Shown here: positions 14,661-22,495 of the stretch, one piece after another
Position numbering within the stretch: the first letter of the stretch is position 1
Layout of the letters: every line of letters starts with the position of its first letter
Source of the DNA: Verrucomicrobiia bacterium
Lineage (GTDB): Bacteria > Zixibacteria > MSB-5A5 > DSPP01
Assembly (NCBI GenBank): GCA_035574275.1
Contig: DATLYY010000029.1
Coordinates: 1-37,126, forward strand
DNA length: 37,126 nt
Direction: 5' to 3'
Translations under genes and position numbers: made by a program
Notes under the pieces: model-generated
Database searches by the model: none
What the model was told of the DNA's origin: nothing
The model's input: only the letters and a program-made list of their open reading frames with translations

Positions 14661-15452
14661 CTAAAATATTGTGCGAGTTGAGCCGCCGTCCACCGGCAGG
14701 GCGGCGCCGGTGATATAACTCGCTTTTTCCGAAGACAGAAAGACTACCGCGGCGGCAATTTCCTCCGGTTTGGCCGTCCGCCCCAAAGGAATTCCCGCTT
14801 CCCAGCTTTTGATAATCTCCTCCGGCGTTTTGCCGCTTTGCAGGGCGGCCTTTTCCGCCAGTTCCCTCTGGCGGCCGGTCAGGGTGTAGCCGGGCAAAAC
14901 GGTGTTGACGGTGATGTTGTGTTTCCCTAGGTCAGCAGCCAATACTTTGGCGTAGCCCAACAGCCCAGCTCGGAAGGTAGAGGAGGAGGCAAGGGGGGGA
15001 ATGGATTGTTTCGCGGCTATCGAGGAGATGAAAACGAGCCGCCCCCAGCCGGTTTTTTGCATCGCCGGTGTGACCAGGTGGGCAAGCTTCATCACCGAGC
15101 GGAGAATCAAATCATGCGCTTTCGTCCAGTCGTCCGGCGCCAATTCGTTCCAGCTTCCGGCGGGCGGGCCGCCGGTGTTGGTCACCAAAACCTGCGCGGG
15201 GCCGTGGATTTTTTCCGTTTCTTTCACCCAGCTCTCAATGTCGTTTTCCCGGGCCAGGTCGCACGCAAACGAAAAAGGATGGCAGCCGGTTTTTTGATGC
15301 AAAGTTTCAACCGCGGCAGCCAATTTTTCGGGATTATGGGAACAGATGGAGACCTTGGCTCCTTCGGTCAGGAAAAGCCGGGCGGTCGCCAACCCGATGC
15401 CGGAACTGGCGGCGGCCACCAAGACCGATTTATCCTTCAATCCCAAGTCCAT
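14661..15452 (-). CDS. SDR-family oxidoreductase with altered active site
   Basis: The 263-residue Rossmann protein is related to FabG-type 3-oxoacyl reductases. The start is set at MDLGLKDKSVLVAAASSGIG, the usual family opening; an upstream start at 15488 would add 12 unconserved residues. The nucleotide-binding A-A-S-S-G-I-G motif is at 14-20, TNTGGPP replaces the NNAG motif, and ISS holds the catalytic-type Ser143/144. The expected YxxxK is absent: the aligned positions read Ser157 and Arg161 (SSTFRAGLLGYAK). The C-terminal VLPGYTLTGR and ITGAALPVDGG are normal. A subgroup of SDR proteins shares this replacement; whether it keeps reductase activity is unclear. It lies upstream of the glycosyltransferase on the minus strand. 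Confidence 0.85.
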   Translation of the reverse strand: MDLGLKDKSVLVAAASSGIGLATARLFLTEGAKVSICSHNPEKLAAAVETLHQKTGCHPFSFACDLARENDIESWVKETEKIHGPAQVLVTNTGGPPAGSWNELAPDDWTKAHDLILRSVMKLAHLVTPAMQKTGWGRLVFISSIAAKQSIPPLASSSTFRAGLLGYAKVLAADLGKHNITVNTVLPGYTLTGRQRELAEKAALQSGKTPEEIIKSWEAGIPLGRTAKPEEIAAAVVFLSSEKASYITGAALPVDGGSTRTIF

Positions 15453-15681
15453 TTTATCAATATACCCCGGTTGTTGCGGAGAGCGCAAATCGTAGTTGAA
15501 AGTGTGCAGGTGGAAGCATAGGGAAAGCCCCCAATTACCTCCGCCGAACCGGCACGTGGACCTTTCTTTATGTCCGCTTACTTTAAGCCGGCGTTGAGGT
15601 TATCAGTGGAGAAAGGCCTTGCTATCCTGTATATAAGAACCTGAGCCAGCTGCGGCATAGGCATTGCCGGTTCATAGGGAT
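15453..15681. other. Divergent intergenic region without recognised element
   Basis: This 229-bp gap separates the minus-strand SDR gene from the plus-strand secreted protein and must hold promoters for both. I see AT-rich stretches such as TATATAAG near 15630 but no -35/-10 pair with acceptable spacing, and no RNA gene. Confidence 0.4.
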
Positions 15682-17373
15682 ATGAAGCTTCGCCACGGGT
15701 TTTTCCTTACAATCAGCCTGTTTGTACTTGGCGTTCCGAGTTTGATTTTTGGCGAATGGGTGGGAGAAGCGCTCAAGCAGGCAAAGAACCGGGCGGTCGC
15801 AGGAATTGTTCCTCCCCATTCGCTTGCGGCTGCCAACTCCTCCGGACAGATTTTGCTGGGATATGATTCCGGCCCGGCGATTTATTTTCCGCAATCGGCG
15901 GTGGCGGGGTCAATGTGGGGGGTGCGCTTCTCCCCTTTGCAAAGTTGCAGCTTGATCGCCTTTTCGGTTTTCTCGGCCGGAGGGGGGGGAAGCGTACGGG
16001 TCCGTATTTTCGACGACTCTGAGGGATTCCCTTCCCAGGAATTGATTTCTTCCTTCTCTGTCGAACTGGGAGGGGATTTGACCCAACAGGTCATTTATTT
16101 ACCCTTCCCGGTTGATGTCGGTGAAAACGAGTTTCACGTGGCTTTTGAACTTCTGGCCGGGGGGCCCCCTTATATCGCCGGCGACGATGACGGCGGCAGC
16201 GGACATTCCAGCTATGCTCCGCCCGGCGGCGGCTGGAGTGAAATGAACACCGCGGATTTAACCGTGCGAGCCTTTGTCCGCTACTATGGCCCGGATGAAA
16301 TCCCGCCGCAGCTCGTTCATTTTCCGCCGGACGCCGCTTTTGCGGAGGAGGGGCTTTTGATAAACGCCCAACTCTCCGATTTTTCGGGCATATCCGAGGC
16401 AACCGCGCATTATTCCATCAACGGCGGGATTTGGAATACGGCTCCCATGGTGGGGAAGGGGGAAACGTTTGAAGCCCGGGTTTCACCGCTTTCGGCCGGC
16501 TCAACGGTGCGATATTTTATCGAGGTCAAGGATGGAGCACCTGTGCCGAATCTCGCCTTTTCGCCGGCGGGCGGATCGCAAACCCCCTATGAGCTTCCGG
16601 TTTATGCCGGCCGCCAAATCAAGTACGACGACGGCTCGGCCGAGGATTTTTTCGTGGCGGATTACCGATTCGACGACAACCGTTTTGCCGTGCGATTGAC
16701 GCCGGAGGTTTATCCGGCGCAGCTTCGCTCGCTTCGGGCATACGTGAATGACACGGCCCGGTTTTACTTTTCCGTCTGGTCCGATTCCGCAGGTTTGCCG
16801 GGACGGCTGATTTCCGGCCCGTGGCAGGCCGGACTTGAACAGACGGAGCGGGGATGGGTCGATTTTGAACTGCCTGCCAGCGGCCGTCCGGTGGTTGAAA
16901 ATGGAGACTTTTTTCTCGTCGTTCAATGGGCGGCCTCTTCCCCCACACAGCCGGGGGTGGGGTCGGATGGCGCCCTGCCGGACGGCCGCTCGTTTTTTCA
17001 CACCGGCTCAAGCGGATGGAAAGGCTGGATTTATAACGATTGGATGCTGCGGGCCTCGTACGTGGCCGTCAAGACAACGGCAGAAAACCGGCCGCTGAAG
17101 TTTTCACTGGAGCAGAACGTTCCCAACCCGTTCAACCCCTCCACCGAAATCCGTTTTCGACTGGAGCAACCTTTGGTCGCCGAGCTGGCTGTTTACAATG
17201 TGTTGGGGCAAAAAATAAGGGTTCTTGTCGCCGGAAACCTACCCAAAGGGGAACACGTGACCGTTTGGGACGGACGGGATGAACGGGGACAGGCGCTTTC
17301 CTCCGGGGTATATTTCTACCGCCTTCACACGGAAAACCGGGTATTGACCCGGCGGATGGTTTTGATCAAATAG
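15682..17373 (+). CDS. Secreted protein with a type IX-like C-terminal sorting domain
   Basis: The 563-residue protein has a signal peptide (MKLRHGFFLTISLFVLGVPS). The start is the ATG at 15682; a TTG at 15664 would precede it without support. Residues about 60-200 are beta-rich (VRVRIFDDSEGFPSQEL, then a GDDDGGSG loop). A domain at about 210-300 resembles an Ig-like metal or carbohydrate module (YYGPDEIPPQLVHFPP to YFIEVKDGAPVPN). A second jelly-roll-like region follows (YDDGSAEDFFVADYRFDDN). The last 85 residues are a clear sorting or FlgD-like domain: NVPNPFNPSTEIRF, ELAVYNVLGQKIRVL, VWDGRDERGQALSSGVYFYR and a basic-hydrophobic end RRMVLIK. It is probably exported by the same route as the 6241 protein. 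A small inverted repeat GATCC-N6-GGATC overlaps the stop codon. Its target is unknown. Confidence 0.8.
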   Translation: MKLRHGFFLTISLFVLGVPSLIFGEWVGEALKQAKNRAVAGIVPPHSLAAANSSGQILLGYDSGPAIYFPQSAVAGSMWGVRFSPLQSCSLIAFSVFSAGGGGSVRVRIFDDSEGFPSQELISSFSVELGGDLTQQVIYLPFPVDVGENEFHVAFELLAGGPPYIAGDDDGGSGHSSYAPPGGGWSEMNTADLTVRAFVRYYGPDEIPPQLVHFPPDAAFAEEGLLINAQLSDFSGISEATAHYSINGGIWNTAPMVGKGETFEARVSPLSAGSTVRYFIEVKDGAPVPNLAFSPAGGSQTPYELPVYAGRQIKYDDGSAEDFFVADYRFDDNRFAVRLTPEVYPAQLRSLRAYVNDTARFYFSVWSDSAGLPGRLISGPWQAGLEQTERGWVDFELPASGRPVVENGDFFLVVQWAASSPTQPGVGSDGALPDGRSFFHTGSSGWKGWIYNDWMLRASYVAVKTTAENRPLKFSLEQNVPNPFNPSTEIRFRLEQPLVAELAVYNVLGQKIRVLVAGNLPKGEHVTVWDGRDERGQALSSGVYFYRLHTENRVLTRRMVLIK

Positions 17374-17388
17374 ATCCTTCCCCGGATC
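17373..17388. other. Short inverted repeat between convergent genes
   Basis: GATCC (17373-17377) and GGATC (17384-17388) surround a TTCCCC loop just at the stop codon of the secreted protein. There is no T-run after it, so at best it is a weak end signal in the 30-bp gap between convergent genes. Confidence 0.3.
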
Positions 17389-17403
17389 GCCAATCGTGCT
17401 ATT

Positions 17404-18546
17404 TTAGGCTTTGCCCGGACCCGGCAACTGCTGGGAAAGGCGATAACTCCCCAAGATTACGGCCCCCAGCCCAATCCAAGCGGTGGCCAAAAGCACGAGC
17501 ATTCCGAAGAAGGGGATTTCCTCCAGCAACTGGATCACCAATACTCCCACGGTCATCGAAGCGTAGAGGGAGATGGGACCTTCCTTTCGAAAAAGCCGCA
17601 AGATTCCCTCCCCCAGCGGGAGGCCGGTGAAATTGCAGGCCAGAACCAAAGCCACCAGGTAAAATGCGGTGAGGGCCAAAGTAAGGGGAAGGCCGATGAT
17701 GATCACGGCAAAAAGCAGGGCCAACACCGGTATTACCACGAAGCTCAAAAGGCCGATCCCCAATGTTTTCAAAAAGGAGGAGGAAACCGTCGATTTCAAG
17801 ACAGCCATCTGCTTTTGAAACAAGGCGATCAAAAGAAAACCAGTCAACAGCTCGCTGGCGCGCCAAACCAGCCACCAAAAAATGCTCCATCCCGAGAACG
17901 GTTTGCCATCCTTCTTTTTGGGGAGGTTGTGGGTGGTCTGGCCGGTGATTACCGCTCCTTCCTCGATGGTTGCTTCTTTTTTGCTTGTGTACGTAAGGTC
18001 CCCTTCAATCCGGGCCGTGGAGGCAAGGGTGACTTTGTCGGCTTTTATTTTGGCCCCCCGGCCGACCGTGCCGGCAATAACCACCTCCCCGCCGTAGAAA
18101 TTCAGGCTGCCATTAATTTTTCCCCCCACCATCAAATTACCGCTGAAGACATGGACGTCCTTGGCCACGGAGGCCCCTTCCGGCAAACGAGCCGTACCGC
18201 AAAAGGCCACAAGGTTTCGCCCCACGATGCCTTCCACGGTCAAATCCGAACAGAAAGCCCGCAGGGACCCTATTACCGGGCCCTTTGCGGATATATGCTG
18301 GCCGGCGGCAATCACGTTTCCATCCACCGGGCCGGAGAGTGAAAGGCCGCTTCCGGCAAAGAGCAGATCCCCCGTTATACGGCCGGACAGGGAGGCTTCC
18401 TTGACCGCCAGAATAAGGTCATCATCTACCAAGCTGTCCGTTTTTAATGAGAAATGTTCCCCGCCAGCAAGCCGGGTGGCGGAGGCGGTAATGGAAAAAG
18501 CAAAAACTGCGGCGATGGAAAGAAAAACCGTCAATCTGTTTTTCAC
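17404..18546 (-). CDS. Bactofilin/polymer-forming-domain membrane protein
   Basis: The 380-residue protein starts at GTG 18546, placed five bases after a perfect AAGGAGG (18558-18552, minus strand); a TTG three bases earlier is too close. A signal peptide (VFLSIAAVFAFSITASA) is followed by a beta-helical polymer-forming domain at about 40-215. Its short repeats read G.i.GdL, GpVdGNV, GpViGSL, GiVGrNLv, GkinGsLnfyG and arIeGDLtY, as in bactofilin-like proteins. About four hydrophobic segments then follow (230-375), including SELLTGFLLIALF and a Gly-rich end. Bactofilins are usually cytoplasmic scaffolds; here the signal peptide places the beta-helix in the periplasm, anchored by the membrane part. 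Similar proteins are annotated only as hypothetical polymer-forming proteins. Confidence 0.75.
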   Translation of the reverse strand: MKNRLTVFLSIAAVFAFSITASATRLAGGEHFSLKTDSLVDDDLILAVKEASLSGRITGDLLFAGSGLSLSGPVDGNVIAAGQHISAKGPVIGSLRAFCSDLTVEGIVGRNLVAFCGTARLPEGASVAKDVHVFSGNLMVGGKINGSLNFYGGEVVIAGTVGRGAKIKADKVTLASTARIEGDLTYTSKKEATIEEGAVITGQTTHNLPKKKDGKPFSGWSIFWWLVWRASELLTGFLLIALFQKQMAVLKSTVSSSFLKTLGIGLLSFVVIPVLALLFAVIIIGLPLTLALTAFYLVALVLACNFTGLPLGEGILRLFRKEGPISLYASMTVGVLVIQLLEEIPFFGMLVLLATAWIGLGAVILGSYRLSQQLPGPGKA

Positions 18547-18675
18547 CAAAACCTCCTTGTTATCCTCGGGCGGAATATAAACAAACCCGGCACAAAGTCA
18601 TCTATCTTTACGTGCCGCTTCCGGTTAAGTTGCCGCGAAAGGACGGGGAATCGCCGTTTTAATGAGAAACTTTTC

Positions 18676-18705
18676 ACAAACAAAAAAAATAGATAAAAAG
18701 TTGCC
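18676..18705 (+). promoter_or_regulatory. AT-rich stretch upstream of promoter, UP-element-like
   Basis: A run of A-rich sequence (CAAACAAAAAAAATAGATAAAAAG region) lies about 20-45 bases upstream of the -35 hexamer at 18724. Such A-tracts can contact the RNA polymerase alpha subunit and raise promoter strength. The claim rests on composition and position only. Confidence 0.4.
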
Positions 18706-18723
18706 GGCGGCGCGCAAAAATTC

Positions 18724-18753
18724 TTGACAAATCCCGCAAAAGCTGCGTATCAT
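18724..18753 (+). promoter_or_regulatory. Sigma70-type promoter of the small-protein/sigma54-activator operon
   Basis: TTGACA (18724-18729), an 18-bp spacer and TATCAT (18748-18753) repeat exactly the hexamers and spacing of the promoter at 2757-2786. The flanks also agree: TC before and A after the -35, and CG before the -10. The expected start is near 18760, giving a leader of about 82 nt. Confidence 0.78.
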
Positions 18754-18758
18754 CTATG

Positions 18759-18796
18759 CAAGCCCGGCACCCCCATGGAAGTCGCCGCCGGGTTGC
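18759..18796 (+). other. Possible leader hairpin
   Basis: In the untranslated leader, CCCGGC (about 18764-18769) can pair with GCCGGG (about 18789-18794). This would make a GC-rich hairpin some 50 nt before the GGAGGAGA ribosome binding site of the small secreted protein. It may stabilise the message; no known riboswitch is recognised. Confidence 0.35.
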
Positions 18797-18841
18797 CGCT
18801 GGTGTCTGCCCATAAACTCTGTGGATGCAGAGGGAGGAGAT

Positions 18842-19153
18842 ATGAAAATGATGCGGTGGTTTTTAAAACTCGTAAGTCTTTTGCTTTTGGTTTGTTTATT
18901 GATCGGCCCCGTTTTGGCCCAGGCAACCACCGCTTATTCCCCCATTAATCCTTGCGATGAACATCCGTGGGATTTTTTGAAATATGCGTATAAAGTGGAG
19001 GTTTTGGTCGTTACCACCGATTATGTCCTGTTGGCGGTTTGGTATACAAGGGAGCAGACCCAGCCGACCATAATTCGCATTGACTTTGGTAGTGAATCCG
19101 CTTCCGGAAGTAATAAAATGCGCGCCAAGAATTCATACATCTTCACCGAATGA
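18842..19153 (+). CDS. Small secreted protein of unknown function, coupled to the sigma54 activator
   Basis: This 103-residue protein starts at the ATG at 18842, seven bases after a strong GAGGAG. The first 27 residues are a signal peptide (RWFLKLVSLLLLVCLLIGPV, cleavage likely after VLA). That leaves a mature chain of about 75 residues, starting QATTAYSPINPCDEHPWDF and ending SYIFTE, with a single cysteine. I recognise no family. The stop codon overlaps the start of the next gene as ATGA at 19150-19153, so synthesis of the two is linked. A secreted product made in step with a TPR-containing regulator suggests a signal or a sensed envelope protein, but the sequence does not prove either. It could also be a fragment of a longer ancestral protein. 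Confidence 0.72.
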   Translation: MKMMRWFLKLVSLLLLVCLLIGPVLAQATTAYSPINPCDEHPWDFLKYAYKVEVLVVTTDYVLLAVWYTREQTQPTIIRIDFGSESASGSNKMRAKNSYIFTE

Positions 19154-21960
19154 GCGAAGCAATGAAGCTGGCCGACATACAAGAAAGCTGGCAGGTCTTC
19201 GTTGAGGCCCGGCGGTTTTTGGAGGCGGGGAAGCCGGCCGAGGCCCGGTCGATTATGCTGGCCCACGAGCGGCATGCGCCCCCTTTCCGGGCCGCCGAAG
19301 AGGAAGCGGAAGCGGCGCTTTTGTGGGCTTGGATTTTCCACCGGGAGAACGCCTACACCGAGGCCATTGCCAAAGCCCGGCAGGCCTACAGCGGTTACCG
19401 GTTGACTTCCAACCATACCGGCGCGGCCGAGTCCCTTTATCTATTGGGACTGCTTTTTGCACTCACCGGGGAACTGCGGGAAGCGGAGAAATCGCTTGCC
19501 GACGCTTTGGCCAATTACCGCCGTGCCAGCGATCAAAAAGGGATTGCCCAAACCTACAGCGAGCTGGCGCGGCTGGCCTTTATCCGCTCCGATTTAAAAA
19601 CGGCGGAAGAACATTTATTGGAGAGTCTGGAGGCCGCCCGCGCGGCCGCCGACAGTCCCGGGGAGGGAAGGGTGTGGGGAAATTTGGGACGGGTGCAGTT
19701 TTTGGCCGGCCGCTGGGAAGAGGCGGAAAAGTCGTTGCGGTTGGCTCTGCTGGTAAACGGGGGAATCAAGGCCCGGGCGAGCCAAGCCCGAAACCATCTT
19801 TCCTTGGCTTATCTGTACGGGCATCAGGGACGGTCGGCCGAGATGGAAAAGGAATTTTCTTCAGCCCGGGAAATTATCCGGGAGGAAAATTTACATCGGG
19901 AGGAAGTGATTTATCATGAATACCGGGGGGAGGCGTTTTTCTGGCGAAAGGAGTGGGGCAAGGCGGAAAGCGAATACCGTGAGGCATTGACCCTTGGAGA
20001 GCGTCTGGCCCCCCATTCCGGTCTTGTAACCCAGGTTCAGCGGCGCTGGGCGGAATTGCTCCTGGCGCAGGAACGACCACAAGAAGCTGCCCGCCGTGCC
20101 GAAGAGGCCCTGAAACTGGCGCAGGTGCTTTCTGAAAAAGAGGAGATTGTAGCCTGCCTGCGGGTTTTGGCGGAAGCTTGGATGGAGACCGACCGGCCGG
20201 AAAAGGCAAAGGCCGCTTTGGATGAGGCGCTTTCGTTTTTGCCTTCTTTGGCGCTCCCCGTTGAAGAAGTACGTCTGAAGCTTTCGGCCGTCTGGCTTTT
20301 GCCCGCGGCCGAAGCGGACCAAGCACAACAGCATCTTGAAGAAACGGTCGCCGCGTTGACCCGGCTGAAGCTGGCGCCGGTGTTCACCGAGCCACTTTTC
20401 CGGACGGCCGAGAGGCTTTTGGCAAAGAAGCGGATATTACTCCTCGAAAAAGTTCTGGAGATTCTGGAGCGGTTGGAGCCGGTGCTGCAGCTTTCGGATG
20501 AGAGTCGCAGACAACAGGTGTCACTGGCGGCGCGATTGGCGGAAAGCAAGGTTTCCTTCGCCTATTCGGCGGAAAATCGTTACGCTTTGTTCTTGAATTT
20601 AAGCCGCGAGGAGACCCTGGAAGCGAAGCTTTCGCTTTTGGTCCGGGAGTTGAAAGCCCAAGCGGCGACTTTGTACAGCTTTGCCGATGGCCGGAAGGAA
20701 CCGGAGGCCGCCGTGGGTGAATTACCCCCCTCGCTTTTCAGCTCCAATGGGAACGAGACCGACGAGCCCCGGCTGTCGGTACTTTCCAACGGGGCGCTTT
20801 TTTCCGCTTTGAGCCTGCCCCTTATGGTGGAAGGAGAAAAAGCCGGCGTTCTGCACCTTTCCAAACAGGGCCGACCGTTTTCCCAGGAGGAATTAAATCT
20901 TGCCGCGGCCGCGGCCGCCCATTTTGCCTTGGAACTCTCCCATTTGACCAAAAAGAATTTAGTCCGGGAAAATGAGCGGCTTTTGGCCACGCTGGAGGAA
21001 AAGTGTGCCTTTCCCAACATCATTACCCGGTCGCCGCTCCTTTTTTCAGCCATTGAAGCGGCCGCGCGGGTCAAGGATTCCGACCTTTCCATTCTGCTTT
21101 TGGGTGAAACCGGCGTGGGGAAGGACCTTTTGGCCAAGACCATTCATTTCCAATCCAACCGGAAGGAGTACCGCTTTGTTTCGGTAAACTGCGCCGCCCT
21201 GCCGGAAACGCTTTTGGAGTCGGAGCTATTCGGCCATCGCCGCGGAGCCTTCACCGGCGCCGACCGGGATAAACCGGGACTTTTCGAGGAGGCGGACGGC
21301 GGCACCTTTTTTCTGGACGAGGTGAGCGAAATCCCGCTTTCCGTGCAGGCCAAGCTTTTGCGCGTGTTAGAAGAAAAGGAAGTGGTGCGGTTGGGAGAAA
21401 CCCGCCCGCGCAAGGTAAACGTCCGCTTGATTTCGGCCGGAAACAAGGATTTGAAGCCCCTGACAGAAACCGGCCATTTCCGGCAGGATTTGTTCTACCG
21501 GCTTTCCGCCTTTACGCTTAAATTGCCGTCCCTGCGGGAGCGGAAGGAGGATGTTCCGCTGCTTCTGGAGCATTTTGCCGAAAAGTACGCCAGCGGAAAA
21601 AAACTGCGTTTCAATCCCGCCGCCTTCGAGCTTTTGTGCGCCTACGAATGGCCCGGAAACGTCCGGGAACTGGAAAACGAAGTGCGCAAGCTGGCGGTTC
21701 TGGCCGACGAGGGGGGGTTAGTCGCCCCCGAACTGCTATCCGCCAAGTTCTTCGGCCCGGATGAAAAATTCAACGCCTGCCATCCGGCCACGTTCTCCCT
21801 TTATGCCTTCATCGCCGAAGCGGAAAAGAAACACATCCAACGGGCCCTCGTGGAAGCTGGCGGGGTGAAAAAACGGGCGGCTGAATTGCTCAAAATTCCG
21901 GAGTCAACGTTGCGGCTCAAGCTCAAAGAATACGGCATCCAGCCCCCCGAGGGACGGTAG
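19150..21960 (+). CDS. TPR-GAF-sigma54 transcriptional activator
   Basis: This 936-residue cytoplasmic protein activates RNA polymerase with sigma54. The N-terminal 1-400 is built of TPR-like helices (SLYLLGLLFALTGELREAEK, AQTYSELARLAFIRSDLKTA, GRVWGNLGRVQFLAGRWEEA). A GAF-like domain lies at about 470-600, followed by a short coiled linker. The AAA+ domain has Walker A GETGVGKD (652-659), the sigma54-contact loop GAFTGA (699-704), Walker B GTFFLDE (718-724) and FRQDLFYRLS. The Fis-type helix-turn-helix at the end is AAELLKIPESTLRLKLKEYG. There is no receiver domain, so it is not a classical response regulator; the TPR and GAF parts are likely the sensors. It overlaps the small secreted protein gene by four bases. 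Target genes are unknown, and no clear -24/-12 promoter was found here. Confidence 0.9.
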   Translation: MSEAMKLADIQESWQVFVEARRFLEAGKPAEARSIMLAHERHAPPFRAAEEEAEAALLWAWIFHRENAYTEAIAKARQAYSGYRLTSNHTGAAESLYLLGLLFALTGELREAEKSLADALANYRRASDQKGIAQTYSELARLAFIRSDLKTAEEHLLESLEAARAAADSPGEGRVWGNLGRVQFLAGRWEEAEKSLRLALLVNGGIKARASQARNHLSLAYLYGHQGRSAEMEKEFSSAREIIREENLHREEVIYHEYRGEAFFWRKEWGKAESEYREALTLGERLAPHSGLVTQVQRRWAELLLAQERPQEAARRAEEALKLAQVLSEKEEIVACLRVLAEAWMETDRPEKAKAALDEALSFLPSLALPVEEVRLKLSAVWLLPAAEADQAQQHLEETVAALTRLKLAPVFTEPLFRTAERLLAKKRILLLEKVLEILERLEPVLQLSDESRRQQVSLAARLAESKVSFAYSAENRYALFLNLSREETLEAKLSLLVRELKAQAATLYSFADGRKEPEAAVGELPPSLFSSNGNETDEPRLSVLSNGALFSALSLPLMVEGEKAGVLHLSKQGRPFSQEELNLAAAAAAHFALELSHLTKKNLVRENERLLATLEEKCAFPNIITRSPLLFSAIEAAARVKDSDLSILLLGETGVGKDLLAKTIHFQSNRKEYRFVSVNCAALPETLLESELFGHRRGAFTGADRDKPGLFEEADGGTFFLDEVSEIPLSVQAKLLRVLEEKEVVRLGETRPRKVNVRLISAGNKDLKPLTETGHFRQDLFYRLSAFTLKLPSLRERKEDVPLLLEHFAEKYASGKKLRFNPAAFELLCAYEWPGNVRELENEVRKLAVLADEGGLVAPELLSAKFFGPDEKFNACHPATFSLYAFIAEAEKKHIQRALVEAGGVKKRAAELLKIPESTLRLKLKEYGIQPPEGR

Positions 21961-21981
21961 TCGCCTCTTACTCCCTCAAAC

Positions 21982-22012
21982 TTGACTTTTCCTCCAGCGG
22001 TTTGGATATTTC
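21982..22012 (+). promoter_or_regulatory. Possible promoter for the sugar-nucleotide genes
   Basis: TTGACT (21982-21987) is followed by GATATT or TATTTC about 17-19 bases downstream, ahead of the ATG at 22040. Neither hexamer is strong, so this is tentative. Confidence 0.35.
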
Positions 22013-22039
22013 TTTTTCCCCGCTTTTGGGGTCAAACCG

Positions 22040-22495
22040 ATGATCGCCGGCGTCCGTTTAAAAGAACTTAAGGTAATCCCCGACGAGCGGGGGCGCTTGA
22101 TGGAGATTTTGCGCTCGGACGACGAGCTTTTCATCAAGTTCGGCCAGCTTTATATGACCTGCGTCTATCCGGGGGTGGTGAAGGGGTGGCATTATCACCA
22201 CAAGCAAATCGACAACTTTGCCGTGGTGCGCGGAATGGCCAAAATCGTGCTCTACGACTCCCGCGAAGGTTCGGCCACCAAGGGGGAGATCAATGAGTTT
22301 TTTCTGGGGGAACACAACCCCAAGCTTTTGCAAATCCCGGCCTTGGTTTACCATGGATTCAAGGGGATTTCCACCGAGGAGACCATCATCATCAACTGCC
22401 CCACCGAGGTGTACCACTACAAAAACCCGGACGAGTACCGGGTGGACCCGCATAAAAACGACATTCCGTACGACTGGGGCCGGAAAGACGGATGA
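22040..22495 (+). CDS. dTDP-4-dehydrorhamnose 3,5-epimerase family protein (RmlC-like cupin)
   Basis: The 151-residue cupin is of the short RmlC-like type that often accompanies RmlB. It reads VIPDERGRLMEILRSDDELF, then YPGVVKGWHYHHKQ, where classical RmlC has the active-site LRGLHYQ, then NFAVVRGMAKIVLYDSRE, LLQIPALVYHGFKGIS and a conserved tail DEYRVDPHKNDIPYDWGRKDG. The expected job is to epimerise or isomerise a dTDP-4-keto-6-deoxy sugar for surface polysaccharide. The WHYHHK variation leaves open whether it epimerises C3 and C5 or does another sugar isomerisation. The stop overlaps the rmlB start (ATGA), so the two enzymes are made together. Confidence 0.82.
   Translation: MIAGVRLKELKVIPDERGRLMEILRSDDELFIKFGQLYMTCVYPGVVKGWHYHHKQIDNFAVVRGMAKIVLYDSREGSATKGEINEFFLGEHNPKLLQIPALVYHGFKGISTEETIIINCPTEVYHYKNPDEYRVDPHKNDIPYDWGRKDG

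Noticed and set aside
15489-15681. tRNA-like or small RNA gene in the divergent gap
   Set aside because: A GGTTCATAG segment resembles part of a T-loop, but no acceptor stem, anticodon stem or CCA-like end can be built around it.
19150-21960. Response regulator of a two-component system
   Set aside because: The N-terminus is TPR-like helices with no receiver Asp pocket, unlike the gene at 36176.
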